Of a DNA stretch of 64,000 bases, positions 54,396 through 63,401 are shown piece after piece. Numbering within the stretch: the first letter of the stretch is position 1; the number at the start of each line of letters is the position of its first letter. Below the pieces are notes generated by a model that saw only the letters and a program-made list of their open reading frames with translations, was not told the DNA's origin and made no database searches. This DNA comes from JANPPS01 sp965246925. Lineage in GTDB: Bacteria; Pseudomonadota; Alphaproteobacteria; Acetobacterales; Acetobacteraceae. The position numbers were made by a program, and so were the translations under genes. The DNA lies in assembly GCA_965246925.1 (NCBI GenBank), contig OZ251994.1, positions 992,001-1,056,000 on the forward strand. The letters are read 5' to 3'.

Positions 54396-56609
54396 TTGGA
54401 CGTAGAAGCACGCACGCGGGAACTGGATACGGTCCTCGATCACGCTATCGAGGAGTATCAGCACTCACGTCCAGACAGCGCCTACGCAATCTGCCATGAC
54501 GTGCTGGATCGGGATCCGAATGAGCCGGGCGCCCTGAACCTGCTGGCCGTCATGGCCCTGGCTCAGCAGGCACCCAGCCATAGCCTCACGCTTGTGGACC
54601 GGGCGATCACGCAGGACACGGAGCAGCCGCGCCTTCACAATACCCGCGCCCAGGCCTTGACCGCCCTGGGCCGCCTTGACGAGGCAAGGGCCGCTTACCT
54701 GCAAGCCTGGTCGCTGCGCCCCGGCAGTCCGGCCATCGCCAACAACCTTGGCTGCCTGATGCGCATGAACGGCAATCTCGAAGAAGCGGCCGGCTGGTTC
54801 GGCGTGGCTCTTGAGGCTGAGCCCACCAGCGCCGCCATCGCCGTCAATCTCGCCGCTGCCTTGACGGAGGCTAGGGAGTTTTCCAAAGCAGACCAGGCCT
54901 TCAAACAGGCCTTAAAGTGGCGGCCGGCCTGTCCGTCGATCGTAAACCAGCACGCGGCGATGCTGCTGGCCTGGGGCCGGCCCGAGGCAGCGGAGAATAC
55001 GCTGCAAGCCGCCCGGCTGCGCCATCCGCGTCACGGTCCGACTCTGCATAATCTGGCTCTAGCCCTCGATCAGCGGCAGCGCCCCGATCTTGCCATCGGC
55101 CTCTTGAGGGAGGCGCTGCTTCAGGACCCGAACTGTGCCGACAGCAATGCGGAACTCGGACGCCTGCTGCTGCTCGACTCGCGGCAGGACGAGGCGCGTG
55201 CCTGTTATGACCGTGCGCTGGCGATCGATCCTTTGCATGGCAGGGCGCTTTGGGGCCGCTGTATGGTGGAACTGCCTGTGCTGTATGAGAGCACGCCCGA
55301 AATCCCGCGGCAGCGCCGCCGCTACCGCCGCGCCCTTGACCACCTCAGGCGTATCGCAGCCGGCCCGGCCGTAGCCAGCAACCTGTCCCAAGCGGCCGGA
55401 TCGCTTAGCCCTGTCTTTTTACCATACCAAGGCCGTCCGGACCTTAGCCTGCAGGAGCGGTATGGCGGCTTGCTGGCGAGCCTGCGGGCCGCGCCGTTCG
55501 ACCCCCCGATGCCGCCCGCGCTGGGTGAGCCGATCCGGCTCGGCATCGTCAGCGGCTTCTTCTGCGATCACCCCGTCTGGAGCCTGATGCTGCGTGGCTG
55601 GCTAAGTGAGATCGATCGGACCCGGTTCGAGGTTACGGCCTATCACACCGCACCTGCCGATGATGCGCAGACGCGGATGGCCCGCATCCTGTGTCCTAGG
55701 TTTGTAAACGGCCCCGCCGCTCTCGTTCGCGAAGCCATACTGAGGGACCGCCCGCAAATCCTGCTTTACCCGGAATTTGGATTGGACGCCGCCGCCGCCC
55801 AGCTTGCGGCTGAACGCCTTGCGCCCATTCAGGCAATGGCTTGGGGGCAACCAGGAACGACCGGCCTGCCGACCATGGACATCTTCTTCTCTAGCGCTTG
55901 GATGGAGCCGCCTGGCGCCGCGTCGCACTATTCCGAGCGTCTGGTCACGTTGCCCAAGCTTGGCACCCACTACGCCGCCGATCACCGCCGGGTAGCCCGG
56001 GTTTCCAGGGCGGACATCAACGTGCGGGAGACCGCAACCCTATACTGGTGTCCGCAGAACCTCTCCAAATACCTGCCGCAGCATGACGATGTGCTGCCGC
56101 GCATCGCCGGACAGGTCGAGGATTGCCAGTTCGTGTTCATCGCCTCACCACGAAGTCAGACCGTCACCGACCGTTTCTACGACCGTTTATGCCGCGCGTT
56201 CCAAGCCAGGGGTCTCGACCCCACGCATTACCTCGTCATGCTGCCCGCCATGCCGCACCCCCGGTTCCTAGGCGTGACGGAGCTGGCCGACATCGTGCTG
56301 GATAGTATCGGCTGGTCCGGTGGCAAATCCACGCTCGACATGCTCGCGGTGGCTCCGGTGATCGTCACGCTGCCCGGCCCCCTCATGCGCGGCCGGCAAA
56401 CCGCAGGCATCCTGAACGGGATCGGCGTGACCGAGACCGTGGCCGAGACGGAGGACGACTACATCGCCATCGCGGCCCGCCTCGCCCGCTCTCGCACGGC
56501 GCGCTACGCTATCCGCCGAGCCATGCGGGCGGGCCGGCGCCGCATCCTATCGGACGCGATGCCGATCCGGGCGATGGAAAATGTCCTGATCCAAGCCGTG
56601 CTAAGCTGA
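54396..56609 (+). CDS. tetratricopeptide repeat protein with SPINDLY/OGT-type glycosyltransferase domain
   Basis: 737-residue protein. Residues about 1-310 are TPR units, and about 385-737 the GT41 O-GlcNAc transferase-like catalytic region (LGIVSGFFCDHPVWSLMLRG, then GWSGGKSTLDMLAVAPVIV). Bacterial homologues may glycosylate proteins or take part in cell-surface assembly; acceptor is unknown. The start is a TTG preceded 4 bases upstream by AGGAGGG. The 83 bases after trxA contain its own AT-rich promoter-like stretch. Its 3' end overlaps the convergent cupin gene by 9 bases. Confidence 0.88.
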   Translation: MDVEARTRELDTVLDHAIEEYQHSRPDSAYAICHDVLDRDPNEPGALNLLAVMALAQQAPSHSLTLVDRAITQDTEQPRLHNTRAQALTALGRLDEARAAYLQAWSLRPGSPAIANNLGCLMRMNGNLEEAAGWFGVALEAEPTSAAIAVNLAAALTEAREFSKADQAFKQALKWRPACPSIVNQHAAMLLAWGRPEAAENTLQAARLRHPRHGPTLHNLALALDQRQRPDLAIGLLREALLQDPNCADSNAELGRLLLLDSRQDEARACYDRALAIDPLHGRALWGRCMVELPVLYESTPEIPRQRRRYRRALDHLRRIAAGPAVASNLSQAAGSLSPVFLPYQGRPDLSLQERYGGLLASLRAAPFDPPMPPALGEPIRLGIVSGFFCDHPVWSLMLRGWLSEIDRTRFEVTAYHTAPADDAQTRMARILCPRFVNGPAALVREAILRDRPQILLYPEFGLDAAAAQLAAERLAPIQAMAWGQPGTTGLPTMDIFFSSAWMEPPGAASHYSERLVTLPKLGTHYAADHRRVARVSRADINVRETATLYWCPQNLSKYLPQHDDVLPRIAGQVEDCQFVFIASPRSQTVTDRFYDRLCRAFQARGLDPTHYLVMLPAMPHPRFLGVTELADIVLDSIGWSGGKSTLDMLAVAPVIVTLPGPLMRGRQTAGILNGIGVTETVAETEDDYIAIAARLARSRTARYAIRRAMRAGRRRILSDAMPIRAMENVLIQAVLS

Positions 56610-57062
56610 CGGATCACGATGGATCGGGTCCACCCACGCCACCCCTTCCGGCCGCTCCACGGCGTCGATCTCGAGGTTTACAACCACGGCCTCGTTGTCG
56701 CTTCGCACCAGCACGCACTCCAGGGTCTCGGTGCTGCTGGCGTTGATCTCCTGATGCGGCACGTAGGGCGGAATGAAGATGAAGTCGCCGGGTCCGGCCT
56801 CGGCGGTGAACTCCAGCCGCTCACCCCAGCGCATCCGCGCCTGGCCGCGAATGACGAAGATCACGCTTTCCAGCGCGCCATGATGGTGCGCGCCGGTTTT
56901 GGCATGCGGGTGAATATGTACCGTGCCAGCCCAAATCTTTTGCGCGCCGACACGGGCGAAGTTGATCGCCGCCGCCCGGTTCATGCCCGGCGTCTGCGCC
57001 GTGTTCGTGTCCAGGCTCCCGGCCGGGATGACCCGAACCCCGTCATGCTTCCAATCCGACAT
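56601..57062 (-). CDS. cupin domain-containing protein
   Basis: 153-residue single-domain cupin. Motif 1 is in HIHPHAKTGAHHHGALESVI, with His ligands and a Glu, and motif 2 in GDFIFIPPYVPHQEINA. Probably a metal-binding sugar epimerase, dioxygenase or sensor; no substrate can be assigned. It is divergent from the AI-2E transporter gene. Confidence 0.88.
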   Translation of the reverse strand: MSDWKHDGVRVIPAGSLDTNTAQTPGMNRAAAINFARVGAQKIWAGTVHIHPHAKTGAHHHGALESVIFVIRGQARMRWGERLEFTAEAGPGDFIFIPPYVPHQEINASSTETLECVLVRSDNEAVVVNLEIDAVERPEGVAWVDPIHRDPSA

Positions 57063-57125
57063 ACCGCCCCCCCTTTAGACGTCGCCTCCTAAGCAGGCTA
57101 GGCTCGATTGCCGATGGAGAACACG

Positions 57126-58211
57126 ATGATCGTACAAGACACCACCGAACGCCGCCAGCAAACGGCGCGGATTCTCCTCGGCCTCGCGTTGCTGGCCCTA
57201 GGTCTCTACACGCTCGAGAGCTTCCTGCGCGCACTGGCATGGGCGGGAGTGCTGGCGATCGCCGTGGCGCCATACTACGAACGCGTCCAACGCCGTATCG
57301 GCCCGGGGCACCATAACATGCTGCTGCCTCTGGTGTTTACCCTCGGTGCCGTCCTGCTTGTCGTCGTGCCGGTTACCTTTGGCGGCATTCAGGCGAGCAA
57401 GGAAGCCCGGCAAGTCATAACCATGGTCAACACCGCGCGTGAGGACGGCATGCCCGTTCCGGATTGGCTTCCGGGCCTACCCGTCGCCGGTCCCCGCGCG
57501 GCCGCTTGGTGGGAAGCCAACCTTGCCCGGCCAGAGGACGCCAAGCAGCTGTTAGGCCGAGTGAACCGGGCCGAGATCATGTCGTTCTCCCGGACTTTCG
57601 GCTCGCGGCTCATACATCAACTCGTGACCCTCGCGTTCACGCTGGTAACGCTGTTCTTCCTGCTGAAGGACGGTCCGGCACTCTCCGTCAAGGTTTTGGC
57701 GGCGGCGCAACGCATGTTTGGCCCCGCCGGACCGCGCGTTGCCCGGCAGATGGTGGCATCGATCCATGGCACGGTTGACGGCCTCGTTCTGGTTGGACTG
57801 GGTGTAGGCGCAGTGCTGGGTGTCGGTTACTGGTTGGCCGGGGTTCCGCATCCTGTGTTGCTGGGCGCCATTACGGCCTTTGCTGCCATGCTTCCCGGCG
57901 GCGCGACCCTCGTCCTTGCCATCGCCTCGCTCATTGCCCTGGCGCAGTCGCACACCCTAGCTGGAGGTATTCTGTTCGTCGGCGGGTCCGTGATCATCTT
58001 TGTCGCCGATCACGCCATACGCCCTGCGCTGATCGGCGGCGCGACCAGGTTGCCGTTCCTCTGGGTGCTGCTCGGCATCCTGGGCGGCGTCGAGACGTTC
58101 GGCCTACTAGGCCTGTTCCTCGGCCCGGCAATCATGGCGGCACTCATACTGCTCTGGCGGGAATGGACGGGGGATGCGACAAACGCACGACCAACAGCCG
58201 GAACACCCTGA
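57126..58211 (+). CDS. AI-2E family transporter
   Basis: Membrane protein of 361 residues with about seven or eight hydrophobic segments and the family end pattern GGVETFGLLGLFLGPAIMAA. The family was named for AI-2 export (TqsA), but many members carry other solutes or ions, so the cargo is unknown. Three starts are possible (TTG 57108, ATG 57114, ATG 57126); the last has GGAG at a good distance. Its stop overlaps the glgP start (TGATG), making it the first gene of the glycogen run. Confidence 0.88.
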   Translation: MIVQDTTERRQQTARILLGLALLALGLYTLESFLRALAWAGVLAIAVAPYYERVQRRIGPGHHNMLLPLVFTLGAVLLVVVPVTFGGIQASKEARQVITMVNTAREDGMPVPDWLPGLPVAGPRAAAWWEANLARPEDAKQLLGRVNRAEIMSFSRTFGSRLIHQLVTLAFTLVTLFFLLKDGPALSVKVLAAAQRMFGPAGPRVARQMVASIHGTVDGLVLVGLGVGAVLGVGYWLAGVPHPVLLGAITAFAAMLPGGATLVLAIASLIALAQSHTLAGGILFVGGSVIIFVADHAIRPALIGGATRLPFLWVLLGILGGVETFGLLGLFLGPAIMAALILLWREWTGDATNARPTAGTP

Positions 58212-60670
58212 TGGACACCGCGACTGAACTGCCCACCACCACGGCTCCGCAGACACCAGCAATGCACGCGCGTATCGTTGCTAAACTGGTCTATCAGGTC
58301 GGGCGTGCGACCGACACGGCGAGCGAGCGCGATTGGTTCGTCGCGACCGCGCTTGCGGTGCGGGACATCGTCACCGACCGGTGGTTCGAGAAAACCCGGG
58401 ACACCTACCGGTCTGGCGGTAAGCGGGTCTACTATCTCTCGCTCGAATTCCTGATCGGCCGCATGCTGTTTGACGCCATGGGCAATCTGGGCGTCATCGA
58501 GGAGGTCCGCGCAGCCCTGGCAACCGAAGGGATCGACCTCAACCGCATGCGCGAGCAAGAACCGGATGCCGCGCTCGGCAATGGCGGCTTGGGCCGGCTC
58601 GCGGCATGTTTTATGGAAAGCATGGCCACACTTGGCATTCCAAGCTTCGGCTACGGCATTCGCTATGAACACGGGCTATTCCGGCAAGTGCTCGCGAACG
58701 GCGTTCAGCAGGAATTGCCGGAAGACTGGCTGCAACTCGGCAACCCCTGGGAGTTCGAGCGGGCGGATATCTCTCACCCGATCGGCTTCGGCGGCAACGT
58801 GATCGTGCAAAAAGACGACGCTGGCCAGACCCGCTACGTTTGGCAGCCGGGCGAGACACTGAACGCGGTGGCCTACGACATGGCCGTGATCGGGGGCGGC
58901 CCCGGCGCGAACACGCTCCGGCTCTGGTCTGCCCGGGCCAAGACCCCGCTGCAGCTCGACGCATTCAACCGTGGCGATCATGTCGGCGCATTACGCGACC
59001 GCGTGCAGATCGAGGCCGTTTCCCGCATCCTCTATCCGGGCGACGAGAGCGACGCCGGGCAGGAATTGCGCCTTCGGCAAGAGTTCTTTTTCGCCTCCGC
59101 TTCACTGCAGGACTTGATCCGGCGGCATCTTATTCAGTTTAGCACGATAGATACCCTGGCGGACAAAGTCGCCATCCAGCTGAACGATACCCACCCCGCG
59201 ATCGGCGTTGCGGAGATGATGCGCCTGCTGGTGGACGTGCATGGCCTAAGCTGGAACAGGGCCTGGGATATGACGGTGGCGTGCTTCAGCTACACTAACC
59301 ACACCCTGCTGCCCGAAGCGCTCGAAACATGGGCCGTTCCGCTGATGGAACGCTTGCTGCCGCGCCACATGCAAATCATCTACCTGCTGAACGGCAAACA
59401 CCTGGAGCATGTGCGCAGCATGGGCCAGGGCAGCGATCAGCAATTAGCCGCCGCGTCCCTGATCGATGAGCGGTTCGGGCGGCGGGTGCGGATGGGACAC
59501 CTCGCATTCCTGGGCAGCCATGCCATCAACGGCGTTTCGGCCTTGCACACAGGCCTAATACAGAAAACCTTGTTCAACAATCTAGATGCGATCTATCCCG
59601 GACGCATCCAGAACAAGACCAACGGCATTACGTTCCGGCGCTGGCTGCACCGGGCCAATCCGGGACTGACCAAGGTCATACAAGACCGAATAGGCAATCA
59701 TTTCTTAACTGATTCCAACGCTTTGTCGGATCTGCAGCCTCACGCAGGCGACCCGGCGTTGCAGCAAGCGTTTGCCCGGGAACGGCTGGCTCGCAAGCGT
59801 GCCCTGGCTGATCTGATCCTGGACCGGACCGGGATTTCCGTGGACCCGTCCGCCCTGTTCGACGTGCAGATCAAGCGCATTCACGAGTATAAGCGCCAGC
59901 TCCTGAACATCATTCAAGCCGTGGCTCAGTATGACGACATCCGCGCAAATCCAGGCCGGGATTGGGTGCCGCGGGTCAAGATCTTCGCGGGCAAGGCGGC
60001 GCCGGGCTATGTGGTCGCAAAGGAGATCATCCGCCTCGCCCATGACGTGGCGCAGGTCGTGAACTCCGACCCGTCCGTCGCCGGGCGGCTTAAAATCGTG
60101 TTCTTACCCAATTACAACGTCAGCCTGGCCGAAATCGTCATCCCTGCGGCCGACCTTTCGGAACAGATCAGCACGGCCGGCATGGAAGCGTCCGGCACCG
60201 GCAACATGAAGATGGCATTGAACGGCGCTATCACCATCGGAACGCTGGACGGAGCCAACGTCGAAATTCGGGACCATGTCGGCGCTGATAACATCTTCAT
60301 CTTTGGCCTTACTACCGATCAGGTGCTGGCCCGGACGCAACGAGGTCTGTCCGCTTACGACGACATCGCGGCCAGCCCGGCGTTGCAGCAGGCGCTGCAG
60401 GCGATCGGCTCGGGCGTGTTCTCTCCGTCCGAACCGGGGCGCTATCGCCGGTTGATGGACCGGCTCGGTGAGCGGGACCCATTCATGATCGCCGCCGATT
60501 TCGACAGCTACGCCACGCAACAGGTCGCTGTGGACCGGCTTTGGGCCAATCAGGCCGCCTGGTGGGCGACGTCGATCGCCAACACCGCGGGGGTCGGCTG
60601 GTTCTCTTCCGACCGGACCATTGCGGAATACGCCGCCGATATCTGGCGGGTCTCGGGGAGAACGGCATGA
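58211..60670 (+). CDS. glgP: glycogen/starch/alpha-glucan phosphorylase
   Basis: Releases glucose-1-phosphate from glycogen. 819 residues, close to the usual 815-830. The pyridoxal phosphate Lys is in EASGTGNMKMALNGAITIGT; the N-terminal half has GNGGLGRLAACFMESMATLG and substrate loop NDTHPAIGVAEMMRLL. The ATG at 58211 overlaps the AI-2E stop; the longer frame to 58163 is rejected. It overlaps glgC by ATGA. Confidence 0.96.
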   Translation: MDTATELPTTTAPQTPAMHARIVAKLVYQVGRATDTASERDWFVATALAVRDIVTDRWFEKTRDTYRSGGKRVYYLSLEFLIGRMLFDAMGNLGVIEEVRAALATEGIDLNRMREQEPDAALGNGGLGRLAACFMESMATLGIPSFGYGIRYEHGLFRQVLANGVQQELPEDWLQLGNPWEFERADISHPIGFGGNVIVQKDDAGQTRYVWQPGETLNAVAYDMAVIGGGPGANTLRLWSARAKTPLQLDAFNRGDHVGALRDRVQIEAVSRILYPGDESDAGQELRLRQEFFFASASLQDLIRRHLIQFSTIDTLADKVAIQLNDTHPAIGVAEMMRLLVDVHGLSWNRAWDMTVACFSYTNHTLLPEALETWAVPLMERLLPRHMQIIYLLNGKHLEHVRSMGQGSDQQLAAASLIDERFGRRVRMGHLAFLGSHAINGVSALHTGLIQKTLFNNLDAIYPGRIQNKTNGITFRRWLHRANPGLTKVIQDRIGNHFLTDSNALSDLQPHAGDPALQQAFARERLARKRALADLILDRTGISVDPSALFDVQIKRIHEYKRQLLNIIQAVAQYDDIRANPGRDWVPRVKIFAGKAAPGYVVAKEIIRLAHDVAQVVNSDPSVAGRLKIVFLPNYNVSLAEIVIPAADLSEQISTAGMEASGTGNMKMALNGAITIGTLDGANVEIRDHVGADNIFIFGLTTDQVLARTQRGLSAYDDIAASPALQQALQAIGSGVFSPSEPGRYRRLMDRLGERDPFMIAADFDSYATQQVAVDRLWANQAAWWATSIANTAGVGWFSSDRTIAEYAADIWRVSGRTA

Positions 60671-61947
60671 TGGTGCGCCCTTCGGAAATGAACGCGCCGC
60701 TCGCGCGCAGTGCCATGGCCTATGTGCTGGCAGGCGGCCGCGGCAGCCGGCTGATGGAGCTGACAGACATACGCGCCAAGCCCGCCGTTTATTTCGGCGG
60801 CAAGTCGCGCATTATCGACTTTGCCCTGAGTAACGCTCTAAACTCCGGCATCCGGCGTATTGGCGTGGCCACCCAGTACAAAGCACATAGCCTTATCCGG
60901 CATTTACAACGTGGCTGGAATTTCTTTAGGCCAGAGCGGAACGAGAGCTTCGATATTCTACCGGCCAGCCAGCGCGTGGCGGAGGGCGTCGCCGGTTGGT
61001 ATGCCGGAACCGCTGACGCCGTTTTTCAGAATATAGACATCATCGAAGATTATGCGCCACGCTTCATCGTCCTGCTGGCAGGCGATCACATCTACAAGAT
61101 GGATTACGAACACATGCTACAACAGCATGTGGACCAGGGTGCGGACGTCACGGTCGGCTGCATCGAGGTACCACGGATGGAGGCGACCGGCTTCGGCGTG
61201 ATGGCCGTCGATGCCGATGACAAGATCATTAGTTTCCTGGAAAAACCGAAGGACCCGCCCAGCATACCGGGCCTGCCTGACCAAGCGTTGGCGAGCATGG
61301 GCATCTATGTGTTCGAGACCAAGTTCCTGATCAACGAGTTGCGTAAAGATGCGGCCAACCCGAACTCAACCCATGATTTCGGCAAGGACATCATTCCCGG
61401 CATCGTAGAGCGCGGCATGGCCGTGGCGCACCGCTTCGCCCAGTCCTGCGTCCGCAGCACGCAGGAAACGGCACCCTACTGGCGGGATGTCGGCACGGTG
61501 GATGCTTATTGGGAAGCTAACGTCGATCTCACCGACTTTGTCCCCGGACTCGATCTCTATGACCGGGATTGGCCGATTTGGACCTATGGTGAAATCGTAC
61601 CGCCGGCTAAGTTCGTCCATGACGAAGACAACCGGCGCGGCGCGGCCGTGAGCGCCCTGGTCTCAGGCGGATGCATCGTCTCCGGCGCCTCCGTTAAACG
61701 TAGCCTGTTGTTTACTGGAGTTCAGGCGCACTCGTATGCGTCGGTGGATGCAGCGGTCATCCTACCCTACGTGGACATCGGCCGTCATGCCCGGCTGACG
61801 AAGGTGGTGGTGGACCGCGGCGTCCGGATTCCGCCCGGCCTGGTGGTCGGGGAAGACCCGGAGCTGGACGCCAAGCGCTTCCGCCGAACCGATCGCGGCG
61901 TCTGTCTGATCACGCAGCCCATGATCGACCGGCTGCCCGGCGGATAA
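60667..61947 (+). CDS. glgC: glucose-1-phosphate adenylyltransferase
   Basis: Makes ADP-glucose for glycogen synthesis; usually the allosterically controlled step. 426 residues with the nucleotide-binding AYVLAGGRGSRLMELTD, RAKPAVYFGGKSRIIDFALS and a C-terminal left-handed beta-helix (VSGASVKRSLLFTGVQAHSY). The start overlaps the glgP stop; the frame to 60541 is inside glgP. TAATG overlap with glgA. Confidence 0.96.
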   Translation: MMVRPSEMNAPLARSAMAYVLAGGRGSRLMELTDIRAKPAVYFGGKSRIIDFALSNALNSGIRRIGVATQYKAHSLIRHLQRGWNFFRPERNESFDILPASQRVAEGVAGWYAGTADAVFQNIDIIEDYAPRFIVLLAGDHIYKMDYEHMLQQHVDQGADVTVGCIEVPRMEATGFGVMAVDADDKIISFLEKPKDPPSIPGLPDQALASMGIYVFETKFLINELRKDAANPNSTHDFGKDIIPGIVERGMAVAHRFAQSCVRSTQETAPYWRDVGTVDAYWEANVDLTDFVPGLDLYDRDWPIWTYGEIVPPAKFVHDEDNRRGAAVSALVSGGCIVSGASVKRSLLFTGVQAHSYASVDAAVILPYVDIGRHARLTKVVVDRGVRIPPGLVVGEDPELDAKRFRRTDRGVCLITQPMIDRLPGG

Positions 61948-63401
61948 TGCCTAAACTGCCCGCGCCGACGCTACGCGCCTTGTCGGTCGCGTCCGAGATT
62001 TTCCCGCTCATCAAGACTGGTGGGCTTGCGGATGTCGCCGGTGCTTTGCCGCCGGCTCTGGCGCGCGAGGGGGTGGAACTGCGCACTCTGGTGCCAGGGT
62101 ACCCGGCGGTCATGGCAGCGCTGATGCGGGCCAGCGAAGTTCATTCTTGGCCCGATCTGTTTGGCGGTCCAGCCAAGCTTCTGGCCGGCGATGCCGCCAA
62201 TCTACCGCTGTTCGTGCTCGATGCGCCGCACCTCTATAACCGTCCGGGCGGACCATACTCGGGGCCGGACGGCAAGGATTGGCCGGACAACGCCCGGCGG
62301 TTTGCCGCGCTGGCCTATGCAGCGGCTTCTATCGGCCAGGGCACCGTCGCCGGTTGGGTTCCGGAAATCATACATGCCCATGACTGGCAGGCTGGACTCA
62401 CGCCAGCCTATTTCACACCCGGTCGCCGGCCCGGAACCGTATTCACCGTGCATAACCTTGCGTTTCAGGGCTGGTTCGAACCCACGTTGCTTGTGCCGCT
62501 CGGCCTACCTCAGAGTGCATTTACGATCGAAGGAGTCGAGTATTACGGCGGCATCGGCATGCTGAAGGCCGGGCTTGCTCTGAGCGACCGGATCACGACC
62601 GTGTCACCAACCTACGCCCTCGAAATTCAGACCGATGCTGGCGGAGCCGGACTCGCCGGGCTGCTCCGCACGCGGGCCGCCGTTCTATCTGGGATCCTGA
62701 ACGGCCTAGACCCAGCCTATTGGGATCCCGCGCATGACCCGCACCTCGCCGTGCCGTTCGGTCCAGGCCGGCTGACCCGGCGCGCCCGCAACAAGGCGGC
62801 GTTGCAGGCGCGGATGGGGCTGATCGCTCGTCAGGACGCATTGCTCTGTGGCGTCGTAAGCCGGCTTACGGATCAGAAGGGCATGGATCTCTTGCTCCAG
62901 GTCCTACCGGGCTTGATCGCCTCGGGCGCGCAGTTTGTCATGCTCGGTACCGGAGACCCGGCCTTGTCCAGCGGTTTCGCGTCCATCGCGCAAGCCCATC
63001 CGGGGCAGGTCTCGGTCATGCTGGGGTTTGACGAGGCCGTTTCGCATCAGATCTACGCCGGCGTGGACGCGCTTTTAGTCCCGTCCCGGTTCGAGCCGTG
63101 CGGCCTGACACAGCTCTGCGCCATGCGGTACGGCGCGATCCCGGTCGTGAGCCGGGTGGGCGGGCTGAACGACACCGTGATCGACGCGAACGCGGCGGCG
63201 CTAGCGGCGGGTGTCGCCACCGGCATCCAGTTTACGCCCGTCGACCGGACTGGGATAGAGGATGCGCTGCGGCGGCTGCGTCAGCTCTGGTCAATGCCAA
63301 AAGCGTGGGCGTCGGTGCAGCGGAACGGCATGAAGGCAGAGTTCGGCTGGGAGGGCCCTGCCCGCGCCTACGCGGCACTCTACCGTGAAATAGCGGTGTA
63401 A
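61947..63401 (+). CDS. glgA: glycogen synthase (ADP-glucose type)
   Basis: GT5 enzyme of 484 residues extending alpha-1,4-glucan from ADP-glucose. The N-terminal ADP-glucose motif is KTGGLADVAGALPPAL, and the C-terminal RFEPCGLTQLCAMRYGAIPV carries the catalytic region. Overlaps glgC and dapB by one base (TAATG) each. The branching enzyme glgB is not in the window. Confidence 0.96.
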   Translation: MPKLPAPTLRALSVASEIFPLIKTGGLADVAGALPPALAREGVELRTLVPGYPAVMAALMRASEVHSWPDLFGGPAKLLAGDAANLPLFVLDAPHLYNRPGGPYSGPDGKDWPDNARRFAALAYAAASIGQGTVAGWVPEIIHAHDWQAGLTPAYFTPGRRPGTVFTVHNLAFQGWFEPTLLVPLGLPQSAFTIEGVEYYGGIGMLKAGLALSDRITTVSPTYALEIQTDAGGAGLAGLLRTRAAVLSGILNGLDPAYWDPAHDPHLAVPFGPGRLTRRARNKAALQARMGLIARQDALLCGVVSRLTDQKGMDLLLQVLPGLIASGAQFVMLGTGDPALSSGFASIAQAHPGQVSVMLGFDEAVSHQIYAGVDALLVPSRFEPCGLTQLCAMRYGAIPVVSRVGGLNDTVIDANAAALAAGVATGIQFTPVDRTGIEDALRRLRQLWSMPKAWASVQRNGMKAEFGWEGPARAYAALYREIAV

